A stretch of 64,000 nt of DNA from an uncultured Reyranella sp. (GTDB taxonomy: Bacteria; Pseudomonadota; Alphaproteobacteria; Reyranellales; Reyranellaceae), in the NCBI RefSeq assembly GCF_945957355.1, contig NZ_CAMFKM010000010.1, positions 124,001 through 188,000 of the forward strand, in the 5' to 3' direction. This document shows, in pieces, positions 9,864-19,800 of this stretch. A program made the translations under genes and the position numbers. Within the stretch, counting starts at the first letter, position 1, and each line of letters starts with the position of its first letter. A model generated the notes under the pieces. That model saw nothing but the letters and a program-made list of their open reading frames with translations, was not told the origin of the DNA and did no database searches.

Positions 9864-10780
9864 CGCCGCGCCGCCCGCATCTGGCGGATCTGGAGCTGGG
9901 CGATGCCCGCCAGCACGATGAAGCCGCCGGCGACCTGGAGCCAGCTCGGCTCGCGCCCCATCAGGGCGGCAAGACCGATGGCGAAGACCGGCGCGGAGTT
10001 GGCGAACAGCGAGGCGACGGGCACGCCGACCAGCGACACGCCGGTATTCCACAGGAGCACCGCCACCGCGACGCCCAGCACGCCGATCCAGGCGACCATG
10101 CCCCATTCGCCCGCCGTCGGTGCCCGCGTCGGCCAGGTGAGGCCACCCATCGCCCAGACGACCGCGCAGACCAGTCCCAGCAGCACGCTGGCCACCGTCG
10201 AGGTGAGCGCCGACAGGGCGATCTGGCCGCGATCCGACAGCCATTGCTGGGCGCGGATCGAATACCAGGACCAGCAGAGCTGGGCGATCACCAGCAACCC
10301 CTCGCCGCCCTCGAGACCGAAGGACCCCGGCGCGCGGCCCGGCGTTCCGAGCACCACGACGATACCGCCCGCCACCACGAGCACCAGCGTGAAGAAGAAG
10401 CCGGGTGGCGTGGTCGATCCCAGCATCACGCGCGACAACAAGGTCGCCCAGAGCGGGCCGCACATCAGCACGATTGCCGAGGTCGCGGGATGGGCGTGGG
10501 CCACACCGAACGTGTAGAGCACCGAGAACGCCGTCATCGCCGCACCGAGGCGCAGCAGACGCTCCCAGTTCAGCGGCCTCGGCCGCGCCGCCGGCTTCGT
10601 GCTCAGCAGCACGGCCAGCCACAGGACCGGCAAGCCCAGGATGTAGCGCGACCAGGACAGCAGCCAGTTGTCGTAGTGCTCGGCCAGCGCCGCGAGCACC
10701 GGGATCATCGATCCCCAGATCAGGGCGGCGGCCAGCAGGACCAGGCTGGCGCGCCGCAGCGCGCCGACGGAGGGCGACAT
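9860..10780 (-). CDS. EamA-family (DMT superfamily) membrane transporter A
   Basis: An inner-membrane protein of 306 residues with the ten-span, two-repeat EamA layout; the first repeat has LLAAALIWGSMIPVLAALAE. It begins 12 bases after the folB stop and overlaps the next EamA gene by four bases. It is not a close copy of its neighbour: the two share family motifs but differ through most of their length. Two adjacent, coupled EamA genes raise the possibility of a heterodimer, as in small multidrug resistance relatives; that is inference. Confidence 0.85.
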   Translation of the reverse strand: MSPSVGALRRASLVLLAAALIWGSMIPVLAALAEHYDNWLLSWSRYILGLPVLWLAVLLSTKPAARPRPLNWERLLRLGAAMTAFSVLYTFGVAHAHPATSAIVLMCGPLWATLLSRVMLGSTTPPGFFFTLVLVVAGGIVVVLGTPGRAPGSFGLEGGEGLLVIAQLCWSWYSIRAQQWLSDRGQIALSALTSTVASVLLGLVCAVVWAMGGLTWPTRAPTAGEWGMVAWIGVLGVAVAVLLWNTGVSLVGVPVASLFANSAPVFAIGLAALMGREPSWLQVAGGFIVLAGIAQLQIRQMRAARR

Positions 10781-10792
10781 CGGGCGTGCCGC

Positions 10793-11167
10793 TCAGCCCG
10801 TGACGCGACGGCGGACCGCCTCGTAGCCGACGCGGCAATCCCCGTAGACATCGGGTTTCTCGGTCGAGACGCGCGCCTCGACGACCTGGGGCTGTGCCAG
10901 GCAGAGATCGAGGATGCCCTCGACCAGCGTCTCCTGCAGGTTGAAGTGACGGCTCGCCGCAAGCCCGGTGATGCCATCGTGGATCAGGTCGTAATTCAGC
11001 ACGTTGGCGATGCTGTCGTCGTGCGCGCGGTCGGGATCCGCGAGGAGCAGCTCGACGTTGATCACCACGGCCTGCGGCTTGGCCAGTTCGAAGTCGTAGA
11101 TGCCGATCGACACCGGGAGCCGCATGTCGCGGATGAAGATGCGGCGCTGGGACGTGACCATGGTCAT
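10793..11167 (-). CDS. folB: Dihydroneopterin aldolase
   Basis: A protein of 124 residues of the FolB family, which converts dihydroneopterin to 6-hydroxymethyl-dihydropterin and glycolaldehyde in folate synthesis. The recognisable blocks are RIFIRDMRLPVSIGIYDFE near the start and VSTEKPDVYGD towards the end, the latter carrying the EKP motif with the conserved Lys. The ATG at 11167 overlaps the upstream SDR stop as ATGA; a second ATG at 11161 is possible. Encoding beside a pteridine-reductase-like SDR suggests pterin metabolism as the shared role. Confidence 0.88.
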   Translation of the reverse strand: MTMVTSQRRIFIRDMRLPVSIGIYDFELAKPQAVVINVELLLADPDRAHDDSIANVLNYDLIHDGITGLAASRHFNLQETLVEGILDLCLAQPQVVEARVSTEKPDVYGDCRVGYEAVRRRVTG

Positions 11168-11922
11168 TTCTTCTTCTTGTCGAAGGCGATGTCGCGCGGC
11201 CGGCCGGTCAGGTGCTCGCCGCTGTCGACGATGATCGTGTCGCCGGTATAGCTCGGCGTCGCGACGATGAAGCGGAGCGCGCGGACGAGGTCGTCGACCG
11301 TCACGCCCACTCCGAGCGGATTGGCGGCGTGCTGCTCGGCGAAGCGCGCGTCCGTCTGGCTGCCGCTGCGCAGGGTCAGGCCCGGCGCGATGCCCGCCAC
11401 CCGCAGGCGCGGCGCGAAGGATTGCGCGAGCAGGGTCGTCAGCCCCTGCAGCCCGATCTTCGAGAGCGTGTAGGTCAGAAAATCGGGATTGAGGTTGTAG
11501 AGCTTCTGGTCGAGCACGTTCACGACGAGGCCCGTCTCGCCCGCCGGCAGTTGCCGCGCCAGCGCCTGGGCGAGCAGCAGCGGCGCCCTGAGGTTGATGG
11601 CCATGTGCAGGTCGAAGTCGGCGGCCGTCGCGGTCGGTGCCCGGTCGAGCTTGAACAGGGACGCGCTGTTCACCAGGCAGGTGAGCCGCACGCCGCGCGC
11701 CCGGCACTTGCCCACCAGTGCCTCGGCCTGCCGCGCCGAGGCCAGATCGGCGCGCACCGCCATGGCCTTGCCGCCAGCATCCTTGATCGTCGCTACGGTC
11801 TCCCGCGCGCCCGCCGCCGAGTCCTTGTAGTGCACGAAGACGAAGAAACCGTCGGCCGCCAGCGCGAGCGCCAGGGCACGGCCGATCCGCAATCCCGCCC
11901 CCGTGACCAACGCGCCTTTCAT
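11164..11922 (-). CDS. Short-chain dehydrogenase, pteridine-reductase/FolM-like
   Basis: A cytoplasmic NAD(P)H-dependent SDR of 252 residues. The cofactor loop is VTGAGLRIGRALALALA, whose internal Arg is typical of pteridine reductases; VNSASLF and the YTLSK catalytic Tyr/Lys motif follow, with a lysine-rich end (DKKKK). FolM/PTR1-like enzymes reduce dihydromonapterin or dihydrofolate. The four-base overlap with folB strongly supports a pterin substrate. It is the first gene of a six-gene minus-strand run and is divergent from the LhgO-like gene across 54 bases, which must hold both promoters. Confidence 0.82.
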   Translation of the reverse strand: MKGALVTGAGLRIGRALALALAADGFFVFVHYKDSAAGARETVATIKDAGGKAMAVRADLASARQAEALVGKCRARGVRLTCLVNSASLFKLDRAPTATAADFDLHMAINLRAPLLLAQALARQLPAGETGLVVNVLDQKLYNLNPDFLTYTLSKIGLQGLTTLLAQSFAPRLRVAGIAPGLTLRSGSQTDARFAEQHAANPLGVGVTVDDLVRALRFIVATPSYTGDTIIVDSGEHLTGRPRDIAFDKKKK

Positions 11923-11976
11923 GCTGCGACACCCGCCCTTGGTGACTGAAAGAGGCGGCGGTTCTAGCATGCGACC

Positions 11977-13094
11977 ATGAATTCGTCCCCGTTCGAAACC
12001 GTCGACTGCGTTGTCATTGGCGCAGGTGTCGTAGGCTTGGCCGTCGCCCGTGCGCTTGCCCTTGCAGGCCGTGAGGTCATCGTCGTGGAGGCTGCCGACG
12101 CGATCGGCACCGAGACCAGCTCGCGCAACTCCGAGGTCATCCACGCTGGCATCTACTACCCCAAGGGCAGCCTGATGGCGCGCTCCTGCGTCGCTGGCCG
12201 GCGCATGCTCTATGCCTATTGCAAGGACCACGGCGTGCCGCACCTCAATTGCGGCAAGCTGATCGTGGCGACCAACGCAGCCGAGGCCGAGAAGCTCGCC
12301 GAGATCAAGGGCCGTGCGGAAGCGAACGGCGTTGAGGGCATGCGCTTCCTGAGCGCCGCCGAGGCGATGGCGATGGAGCCGAACCTGCAATGCACAGCGG
12401 CGCTGTTCTCGCCCAGCACCGGCATCGTCGACAGCCATTCCTACATGCTGGCCTTGCAGGGCGACGCCGAGGGTCAGGGCGCGATGTTCGCCTTCAACAG
12501 TCCGGTGACGGGCGGCCGCGTCGTCGAGGGCGGCGTCGAGATCGAGGTCGGCGGAACCGAGCCGATGAACCTGCGTTGCCGGCTGCTGATCAACGCGGCG
12601 GGCCTGCATGCGCCGACGCTCGCGAAAAAGATCGTCGGCATGCCATCCGGGCACATTCCGACCGCGTACTACGCCAAAGGAAACTACTTCACCTTGACCG
12701 GCCGCTCCCCCTTCTCCCGCCTGATCTACCCGGTTCCCGTGCCGGGCGGCCTCGGCGTGCACATCACCGTCGACATGGGCGGCCAGGCGAAGTTCGGGCC
12801 CGACGTCGAATGGATCGACGGCATCGAATACACGGTCGATCCGCATCGCGCCGACAAGTTCTATGCCGCCGTGCGCAAGTACTGGCCGGGCATCAGGGAC
12901 GGCTCGCTCCAGCCCGGCTACGCCGGCATCCGTCCGAAGATCGTGCCGCAGGGCGCACCTGCGCAGGACTTCACCATCACGGGGCCGGCCGATCACGGCG
13001 TGCCCGGTCTCATCCATCTGTTCGGCATCGAATCGCCTGGCCTCACCGCCTCGCTGGCGCTGGCCGAGCAGGTGCGCGACCTCGCCTCGACGGC

Positions 13095-13098
<4 letters not shown>
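11977..13098 (+). CDS. FAD-dependent oxidoreductase, LhgO (L-2-hydroxyglutarate oxidase)-like
   Basis: A DAO-fold flavoenzyme of 373 residues. The N-terminal FAD site [19 protein letters not shown] ends in VVE, and [20 protein letters not shown] and [19 protein letters not shown] are characteristic of the L-2-hydroxyglutarate dehydrogenase/oxidase group. The C-terminal [17 protein letters not shown] is the usual second FAD-contact block. Such enzymes oxidise L-2-hydroxyglutarate to 2-oxoglutarate at the membrane. The exact substrate is inferred from family only. It overlaps the downstream hydrolase gene by four bases (ATGA). Confidence 0.85.
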
Positions 13099-15001
<1,903 letters not shown>

Positions 15002-15020
15002 GGTCGGCACCGCAATCAAG

Positions 15021-15096
15021 GGAGCGCGCCACTCCAGTGGCGCTCTTTCCTTGCTGGCTCAAGGCAAGCCTGAGCGCCACAGGAGTGGCGCGCTCC
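15021..15096. repeat. Palindromic intergenic element, copy 1
   Basis: A 76-base element bounded by GGAGCGCGCCACTCC at one end and GGAGTGGCGCGCTCC at the other, perfect inverted arms of 15 bases. Each arm continues into its own smaller hairpin (GAGCGC..CACTCCAGTGGCGCTC on the left). A second copy with the same outer arms but a different centre is at 24443-24516. Both copies lie in gaps where genes converge. The left hairpin followed by TTTCC could act as a terminator. Confidence 0.75.
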
Positions 15097-15128
15097 AATG
15101 TGACGACCTTGGTGGTTCCTGTATTGCC

Positions 15129-15521
15129 CTAGCGCGGGCGGGCACGATGACGCTTCCATCCGCGCCACGCCACGCCGCCGATCGGCGGCAGGAGACAGAG
15201 ACCCGCGGCAGCGATCGCCATCGCTGCCGCGATGCAGTTCCAGCCCCGGCGCAGGCCCACGACGCAGTCCCAGTCGAGGGCCATGACCACCAGCGAGATC
15301 AGCAGGATCGGATTGGCGAGCAGCGCCACCAGATAGAGCCGCCAGGCCGGCGCCTCGACCCCGGGCGTCCACTGGCAGACGAACGAACTCACGACCGCGC
15401 CCGCCAGCAGGGCCAGCGCGAAATAGAGCGACGCCCGCATGTCGATGAAGGCGCCCGCCCCGGCGCCGACGAGAACGGCGGCGACGAGGTGGCCCATGAC
15501 GAAGGGGGTGATGCGCAGCAT
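15129..15521 (-). CDS. Small four-span membrane protein, unknown function
   Basis: I do not recognise this protein. It has 130 residues and about four hydrophobic spans (near residues 8-26, 32-50, 62-80 and 92-112) and a basic C-terminal tail (WRGWKRHRARPR), suggesting a cytoplasmic end. The start at 15521 (MLRITPFVMGHLVAAV) is chosen because the longer open frame runs into the neighbouring gene and looks non-coding. It is 31 bases downstream of the VOC gene on the same strand, so the two may be co-transcribed. Confidence 0.6.
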   Translation of the reverse strand: MLRITPFVMGHLVAAVLVGAGAGAFIDMRASLYFALALLAGAVVSSFVCQWTPGVEAPAWRLYLVALLANPILLISLVVMALDWDCVVGLRRGWNCIAAAMAIAAAGLCLLPPIGGVAWRGWKRHRARPR

Positions 15522-15552
15522 GAGCCCATTGCCTGTTTTCAAACGCCGGAAG

Positions 15553-16302
15553 CTACACGAGGTTGATGCGGCAGCCGCAGACCTCGACCTGACCGACCCC
15601 ATGCCGGCGGCCGCGCTTCTCGGCGGCGGCCAGCACGCGCTCGCGATCGACGACATTCACGTCGTAGGCCGAGACGCCCGGGCCACGCCCGTCGACGATC
15701 GGCACGAAGCGGATCTGCGAGCCGTCGAGCCGGATGATGTTGTCGACGGCGGGCCGGTTCAGGATCCGCGACCAGGCGGCCGCGGCGCCGTCGGGATCGT
15801 CGTGCTGGATCTCGACGCCAGCCAGGCCATTGGTCACGTCGGAGCGCGCATGCTTCGTCCAATCCTTCTCGGCCGGCGGCCACCACAGAGCGGGATCGAC
15901 GCCCGGCGGCGCGAAGGTCGTGTCGAGCGACAGCAGCACGCCGTTCGTGTCCGAGGGATGGAAGTGGGTGTATTGGTACTCGGGCAGGTCCTTCTCGGCG
16001 ACGGCCCGGACGCCGAGCGCCGTGACCCTCTGGCGTTCCGCCACCGCATCGGGCACCTGCAGGATCACCATGTAGCCGCCGTCGCCGTGGCGACGGTCGA
16101 TGTAGCGGCCGGCCGACGTGCCCTCCTTGAACGGAGAGACGATCTCGAGGAAGTCGTTGCCGGTCGGGCAGACGACGTTGGCCAGCCCCCATTTGGCGAC
16201 GCCGGGATCGCGATAGGCGACCTCGATGCCGAGAATGTCGCACAGCTCCTCGGCGGAGCTTTCCAGGTCTTTACAGACGAAGACGCATTGCCTCAGTCTC
16301 AT
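15553..16302 (-). CDS. VOC-superfamily (glyoxalase/dioxygenase-like) protein, two-domain
   Basis: A cytoplasmic protein of 249 residues with two vicinal-oxygen-chelate halves: the first begins MRLRQCVFVCKDLESSAEEL and includes FLEIVSPFKEGTSAGRY, the second begins near GLAGVEIQHDDPDGAAAAW. VOC proteins bind a metal with His/Glu ligands and act as dioxygenases, isomerases or resistance proteins; the ligands cannot be assigned with confidence here. It is divergent from the LivM-like permease across about 25 bases and could share regulation. Confidence 0.75.
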   Translation of the reverse strand: MRLRQCVFVCKDLESSAEELCDILGIEVAYRDPGVAKWGLANVVCPTGNDFLEIVSPFKEGTSAGRYIDRRHGDGGYMVILQVPDAVAERQRVTALGVRAVAEKDLPEYQYTHFHPSDTNGVLLSLDTTFAPPGVDPALWWPPAEKDWTKHARSDVTNGLAGVEIQHDDPDGAAAAWSRILNRPAVDNIIRLDGSQIRFVPIVDGRGPGVSAYDVNVVDRERVLAAAEKRGRRHGVGQVEVCGCRINLV

Positions 16303-16327
16303 CGCTTCGCTCCCGTTCCTTGATCGT

Positions 16328-17284
16328 ATGGTCTATCGTAACGCCATGCGGACCGTATGGACCATGGGCTTCGTGGCGGCGGCCGCCCTCTCGTTCTGCT
16401 TCCCGGATTTCGTCGTCTTTCGCTTCACGCAGGCGGCGATCTGGTCGATCGCACTGACGGGCCTCGTGATCCTGTGCGGCGTGAGCGGCCAGTTCTCGCT
16501 CGCCCAGGCCGCCCTGTTCGGCCTCGGCGGCTACGGCGCGGCGCTGCTGGCGACCCACACGCCGCTTTCCGCCTATGCCGGCCTCGCCCTGGCGCCGCTG
16601 CTGGGCTTCGCTGCAGGCTATGGCATCGGCCGGGTGGCGGGTTCGCATACGCTCTGGACGCAGGCGCTCGTCACCTACGCCGTCGTCATCGCCTTTCCGC
16701 AACTGTTGCGCTGGCGGCCGATCGAACATTGGACCGGCGGTGTCCAGGGGCTCTATCTCGACTTCCCGACGCCGCCGACTCACCTGCTGAGCAACGATCG
16801 CTGGGCTTTCCTGCTGGCGCTATCGCTGCTGGCCGCCGGCATCTGGCTGGCGCGCAACCTGATCGACAGTCGGTCCGGCCGCGCGCTGAAGGCCGCACGC
16901 GACCAGGATTTCGCCGCGGCCGCGCAGGGCATTCGCGTGCCGCAGGCGCGTGCAGCAGCGTCGGGTATCGCCGGCGCCTATCTCGCCGTCGCCGGCTGCC
17001 TCTCGGCCTGGCAGTTCGGGTTCGTGGGACCGGGCAGCTACAATTTCGCGCTGTCGGTCCAGATGCTGTTCGGCCTGGTGATCGGCGGCATGCATTCGCT
17101 GGCCGGTGCGATCCTGGGCGGCCTGTTCCTGCAATTCTTCCCCGACGTGACGGCGGGGCTGGGCAGGGGCTTCTCTGCCCTGCTCTACGGCGTGCTGCTG
17201 ATCGCCGCGATGGTCGCCATGCCGAACGGCGTGGCGGGCGCGCTGCCCCGCCTCGCCGCCTGGCTGAAGCTCAGAGGCCCTTGA
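16328..17284 (+). CDS. LivM-like branched-chain amino-acid ABC permease (orphan)
   Basis: An inner-membrane permease of 318 residues with 8-9 hydrophobic spans. It has the LivM signatures ILCGVSGQFSLAQAALFGLG (channel helix) and GRALKAARDQDFAAAAQGI, the cytoplasmic loop that couples to LivG/LivF. No LivH, LivG, LivF or LivK gene is adjacent, so it is either assembled with partners coded elsewhere or a remnant. Starts at 16328 and 16346 are both possible and neither has a strong ribosome site. Its 3' end overlaps the convergent enoyl-CoA hydratase gene by 14 bases. Confidence 0.8.
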   Translation: MVYRNAMRTVWTMGFVAAAALSFCFPDFVVFRFTQAAIWSIALTGLVILCGVSGQFSLAQAALFGLGGYGAALLATHTPLSAYAGLALAPLLGFAAGYGIGRVAGSHTLWTQALVTYAVVIAFPQLLRWRPIEHWTGGVQGLYLDFPTPPTHLLSNDRWAFLLALSLLAAGIWLARNLIDSRSGRALKAARDQDFAAAAQGIRVPQARAAASGIAGAYLAVAGCLSAWQFGFVGPGSYNFALSVQMLFGLVIGGMHSLAGAILGGLFLQFFPDVTAGLGRGFSALLYGVLLIAAMVAMPNGVAGALPRLAAWLKLRGP

Positions 17285-18062
17285 AGTTCGGAGCGCGCTT
17301 CTCGACGAAGGCGCGGGCCGCTTCCTTGTGGTCCTCGGTCTCGCCGGTGCGGATCATGCGCGCGGCCTCGCTGTCGAGCGCCTCGGACAGCGTGCCCTCT
17401 TCCGCGATCTTCATGTTCTTCTTCACGTGCCACCAGGCGACGCGCGGGCCGGCGGCCAACTTCTTGGCGAAGGCCATCGTCTCGGCGTCGAGGTTGGCGT
17501 CGTCGACCACCCGGTTGGCGAGGCCGAGCTTCTCGATCTGCTCGGCGTTCAGGATCTCGGCGGTGAAGTAGAGCTCACGCGCCTTGGCCGTGCCCACCAG
17601 CTTGTGCAGGAAGAAGTGCGAGCCGAAGTCGCCCGAGAAGCCCACCTTTGCGAAGGCGGTCGTCATGCGCGCGCTCTTGCCGGCGAAGCGCATGTCGGCG
17701 GCGAGGGCCAGCGACAGGCCGGCGCCGGCGGCGACGCCGTTCACCATGGCGATGGTGGGCTTGCCCATTTCGTGCAGCAGCTCGGAGACCTTCATGCGCT
17801 CGCGGATGTCATGGACCTTGTCTTCGTAGGTCTTGTCCTGGTCGCGGCCCGCCGCCATCGACTTCACGTCGCCGCCGGCGCAGAACGCCTTGTCGCCGGC
17901 GCCGCGCACCACGACGCAGCCGATCGCGCGGCTGCCCGCCGCTTCCTCGAGCGAATCGGAAAGCGCCTGCATCATGTCGCGGCTCAGCGCGTTCATGGCG
18001 TCGGGACGATTCAGGACGATCTTCATGACGCCGTCTTCGACGGTCTTGATCAGGTGGGACAT
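17271..18062 (-). CDS. Enoyl-CoA hydratase/isomerase-family protein
   Basis: A crotonase-fold protein of 263 residues; the ATG at 18062 follows a strong GGAGGAAG site. Crotonase blocks are IVLNRPDAMNALSRDMMQAL, AFCAGGDVKSM (oxyanion hole) and MVNGVAAGAGLSLALAADMR. In the active-site segment TTAFAKVGFSGDFGSHFFL the usual first Glu is absent and the second is an Asp, as in PaaG/isomerase-like members, so a classical hydratase reaction is doubtful. It is divergent from a second crotonase gene across 116 bases. Likely role is degradation of an unsaturated acyl-CoA; the substrate is unknown. Confidence 0.85.
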   Translation of the reverse strand: MSHLIKTVEDGVMKIVLNRPDAMNALSRDMMQALSDSLEEAAGSRAIGCVVVRGAGDKAFCAGGDVKSMAAGRDQDKTYEDKVHDIRERMKVSELLHEMGKPTIAMVNGVAAGAGLSLALAADMRFAGKSARMTTAFAKVGFSGDFGSHFFLHKLVGTAKARELYFTAEILNAEQIEKLGLANRVVDDANLDAETMAFAKKLAAGPRVAWWHVKKNMKIAEEGTLSEALDSEAARMIRTGETEDHKEAARAFVEKRAPNFKGL

Positions 18063-18178
18063 CGGCTTCCTCCGGGATTGCGGTTGGCGGGTGTTGCGGC
18101 GAATGTTTCCCAAACCAATGAGTCGCGCAACGACATTCCGTCTTGCTGGGCGGAACATGCCGGGAGGGCATTCGGACC

Positions 18179-19036
18179 ATGAAGTACGAGACTTTGCTGA
18201 CGGACCTGGCCGGTGGCGTGATGACCGTCACGCTCAACCGGCCCGACAAGCTCAACGCCTTCTCGACCACGATGAGCCGCGAGCTGATCGACTTCTTCCA
18301 GCGCGTCAACACGATGGACGAGGTGCGCGCCATCGTGGTCACCGGGGCCGGCCGCGCCTTCTGCGCCGGCGCCGACATTTCCGGCGGAACGGCTGCCTTC
18401 CAGGTCTGGAACGACGGCAACAAGCCCGAGAAGCGCGAGGCCAGCGATTCGATCACGCTGGCGATTTTCAACTGCCTGAAGCCGATCGTGGCGGCGATCA
18501 ACGGCGCCGCCGTCGGCGTCGGCATCACCATGTGTCTGCCCATGGACATCCGCATGATATCGAGCACGGCCCGCATCGGCTTCGTCTTCAACAAGCGCGG
18601 CATGGCGATGGAGGCCGGAAGCTGCTGGTTCCTGCCCCGCCTGGTCGGCATGCAGCAGGCGCAGGAATGGGTCATGACCGCCGAGCTGTTCGGCGCGGAC
18701 GAAGCGCTGAAGGGCGGGCTCGTCCGGTCCGTCCACGCGCCCAACGAACTGCTGCCGGCGGCGCAGGCGCTGGCCGCCAGGTTCGCCGCCTCGACTTCGT
18801 CCGCTGTCGCGGCGGCGGTCAACCGGCGGCTGATGTGGAGCATGTGGGGCGCGCAAGATCCGCTCGACGCCGTGACGCTCGACCTGCAATGCGTCGGCCA
18901 TCTCGCGGCCGGCGCCGTTGCGCAGGAGGGCATCAAGTCGTTCTTCGAGAAGCGGTCTCCCGTCTTCCCCCTGAGGCCCTCCAGGGACATGCCGCCCTTC
19001 GGCCCCTGGGCTCAGCCCGCCGGCGGCAGCAGGTAG
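18179..19036 (+). CDS. Enoyl-CoA hydratase/isomerase-family protein
   Basis: A second crotonase-fold protein of 285 residues. The start at 18179 follows GGGAGGGC. Motifs are VTLNRPDKLNAFSTTM, RAFCAGADISGG (oxyanion hole), INGAAVGVGITMCLPMDIRM and RIGFVFNKRGMAMEAGSCWF, the last retaining one Glu at the second catalytic position. It belongs to the longer group with an extended loop after the oxyanion hole (residues about 65-85). The 3' end overlaps the convergent SDR gene by 25 bases. Fatty-acyl or aromatic acyl-CoA degradation is the general role. Confidence 0.87.
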   Translation: MKYETLLTDLAGGVMTVTLNRPDKLNAFSTTMSRELIDFFQRVNTMDEVRAIVVTGAGRAFCAGADISGGTAAFQVWNDGNKPEKREASDSITLAIFNCLKPIVAAINGAAVGVGITMCLPMDIRMISSTARIGFVFNKRGMAMEAGSCWFLPRLVGMQQAQEWVMTAELFGADEALKGGLVRSVHAPNELLPAAQALAARFAASTSSAVAAAVNRRLMWSMWGAQDPLDAVTLDLQCVGHLAAGAVAQEGIKSFFEKRSPVFPLRPSRDMPPFGPWAQPAGGSR

Positions 19037-19719
19037 ACGCCGGGTTCGGCCGAGAGGTTCTGCTTGATGCGGCGGCTGACCTCGTCGGCGAGGATCTCCG
19101 ACTGGCCAGCCTCCAGGGCCTCGAGCACCTGCCGCGCCACATCCTCCGGCTTCGACTTCGGCGCCGCGATGCCCCTCACCATATCGGTATCCATGTAGCC
19201 TACATGTAGGGCGAGGACCTGCGTGCCCTGGCCGCGCAGCTCGTTGCGAAGCCCGTTGCTGAACGCCCAGGCCGCCGCCTTCGAGGCGGAATAGGTCGAG
19301 GAGGACGGGAACGCGACCCAGCTCAGCGCCGACAGCACGTTCACGATCGCGCCGCCGCCATTGCGGGCCAGGATGGGCGCGAAGGCACGGCTGACGTTCA
19401 CCGGCCCGAAGAAGTTGGTTTCGAGTTCCGCCCGCACCGCCTCGACGCCCTTCTCGCCGAGAAAGCCCGATCCGCGGATGATGCCGGCATTGTTGATCAC
19501 GAGCGTGACGTCGCCCAGTTCGGCCGCGGTCGCCGCGACCTGTTCGGCATTGGTCACGTCGAGGCGCACCGGCACCACGCCCGCCTGCTTCACGGAGGCC
19601 GGGTCGCGGGCAGCCGCATAGACCTTGCGGGCACCGCCGGCGAGCAGCGCCTGGGTGAAGGCAAGGCCGAGGCCGCGATTGGCGCCGGTCACGAGGGCAA
19701 CTGAGTTCTGGATTTTCAC
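19012..19719 (-). CDS. Short-chain dehydrogenase/reductase
   Basis: An NAD(P)-dependent SDR of 235 residues. A GTG at 19719 is preferred because GGAGACGTGTC lies just before it, whereas the ATG at 19758 would place the TetR-like operator (19740-19755) inside the coding region. Motifs: VTGANRGLGLAFTQALL (cofactor), INNAGIIRGSGF, SALSWVAFPSSSTYSASKAA with catalytic Ser, Tyr and Lys, and HVGYMDTDM. It lies downstream of a TetR regulator on the same strand, the usual arrangement for a repressor-controlled oxidoreductase. Substrate unknown. Confidence 0.88.
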   Translation of the reverse strand: MKIQNSVALVTGANRGLGLAFTQALLAGGARKVYAAARDPASVKQAGVVPVRLDVTNAEQVAATAAELGDVTLVINNAGIIRGSGFLGEKGVEAVRAELETNFFGPVNVSRAFAPILARNGGGAIVNVLSALSWVAFPSSSTYSASKAAAWAFSNGLRNELRGQGTQVLALHVGYMDTDMVRGIAAPKSKPEDVARQVLEALEAGQSEILADEVSRRIKQNLSAEPGVYLLPPAG

Positions 19720-19739
19720 GACACGTCTCCGATTGGTCA

Positions 19740-19755
19740 AGATGACCGGTCGTCT
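19740..19755. promoter_or_regulatory. Probable TetR-family operator before the SDR gene
   Basis: AGATGACCGGTCGTCT is a near-perfect palindrome (14 of 16 positions symmetric) in the short gap between the TetR gene and the SDR start. The core ATGACCGGTC recurs at 20393-20402, just upstream of the TetR gene itself, as expected for autoregulation and control of the neighbour. Confidence 0.6.
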
Positions 19756-19800
19756 CAAAATGGGTGTGCCGGATCGACTCTTCGAGCGAGTTTTCCTGCG

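Noticed and set aside
9210..10517. 435-codon plus-strand frame opposite the two EamA genes
   Set aside because: It has a charged, repetitive composition rich in Arg, Gln and His with no hydrophobic core, and lies antisense to clear transporter genes.
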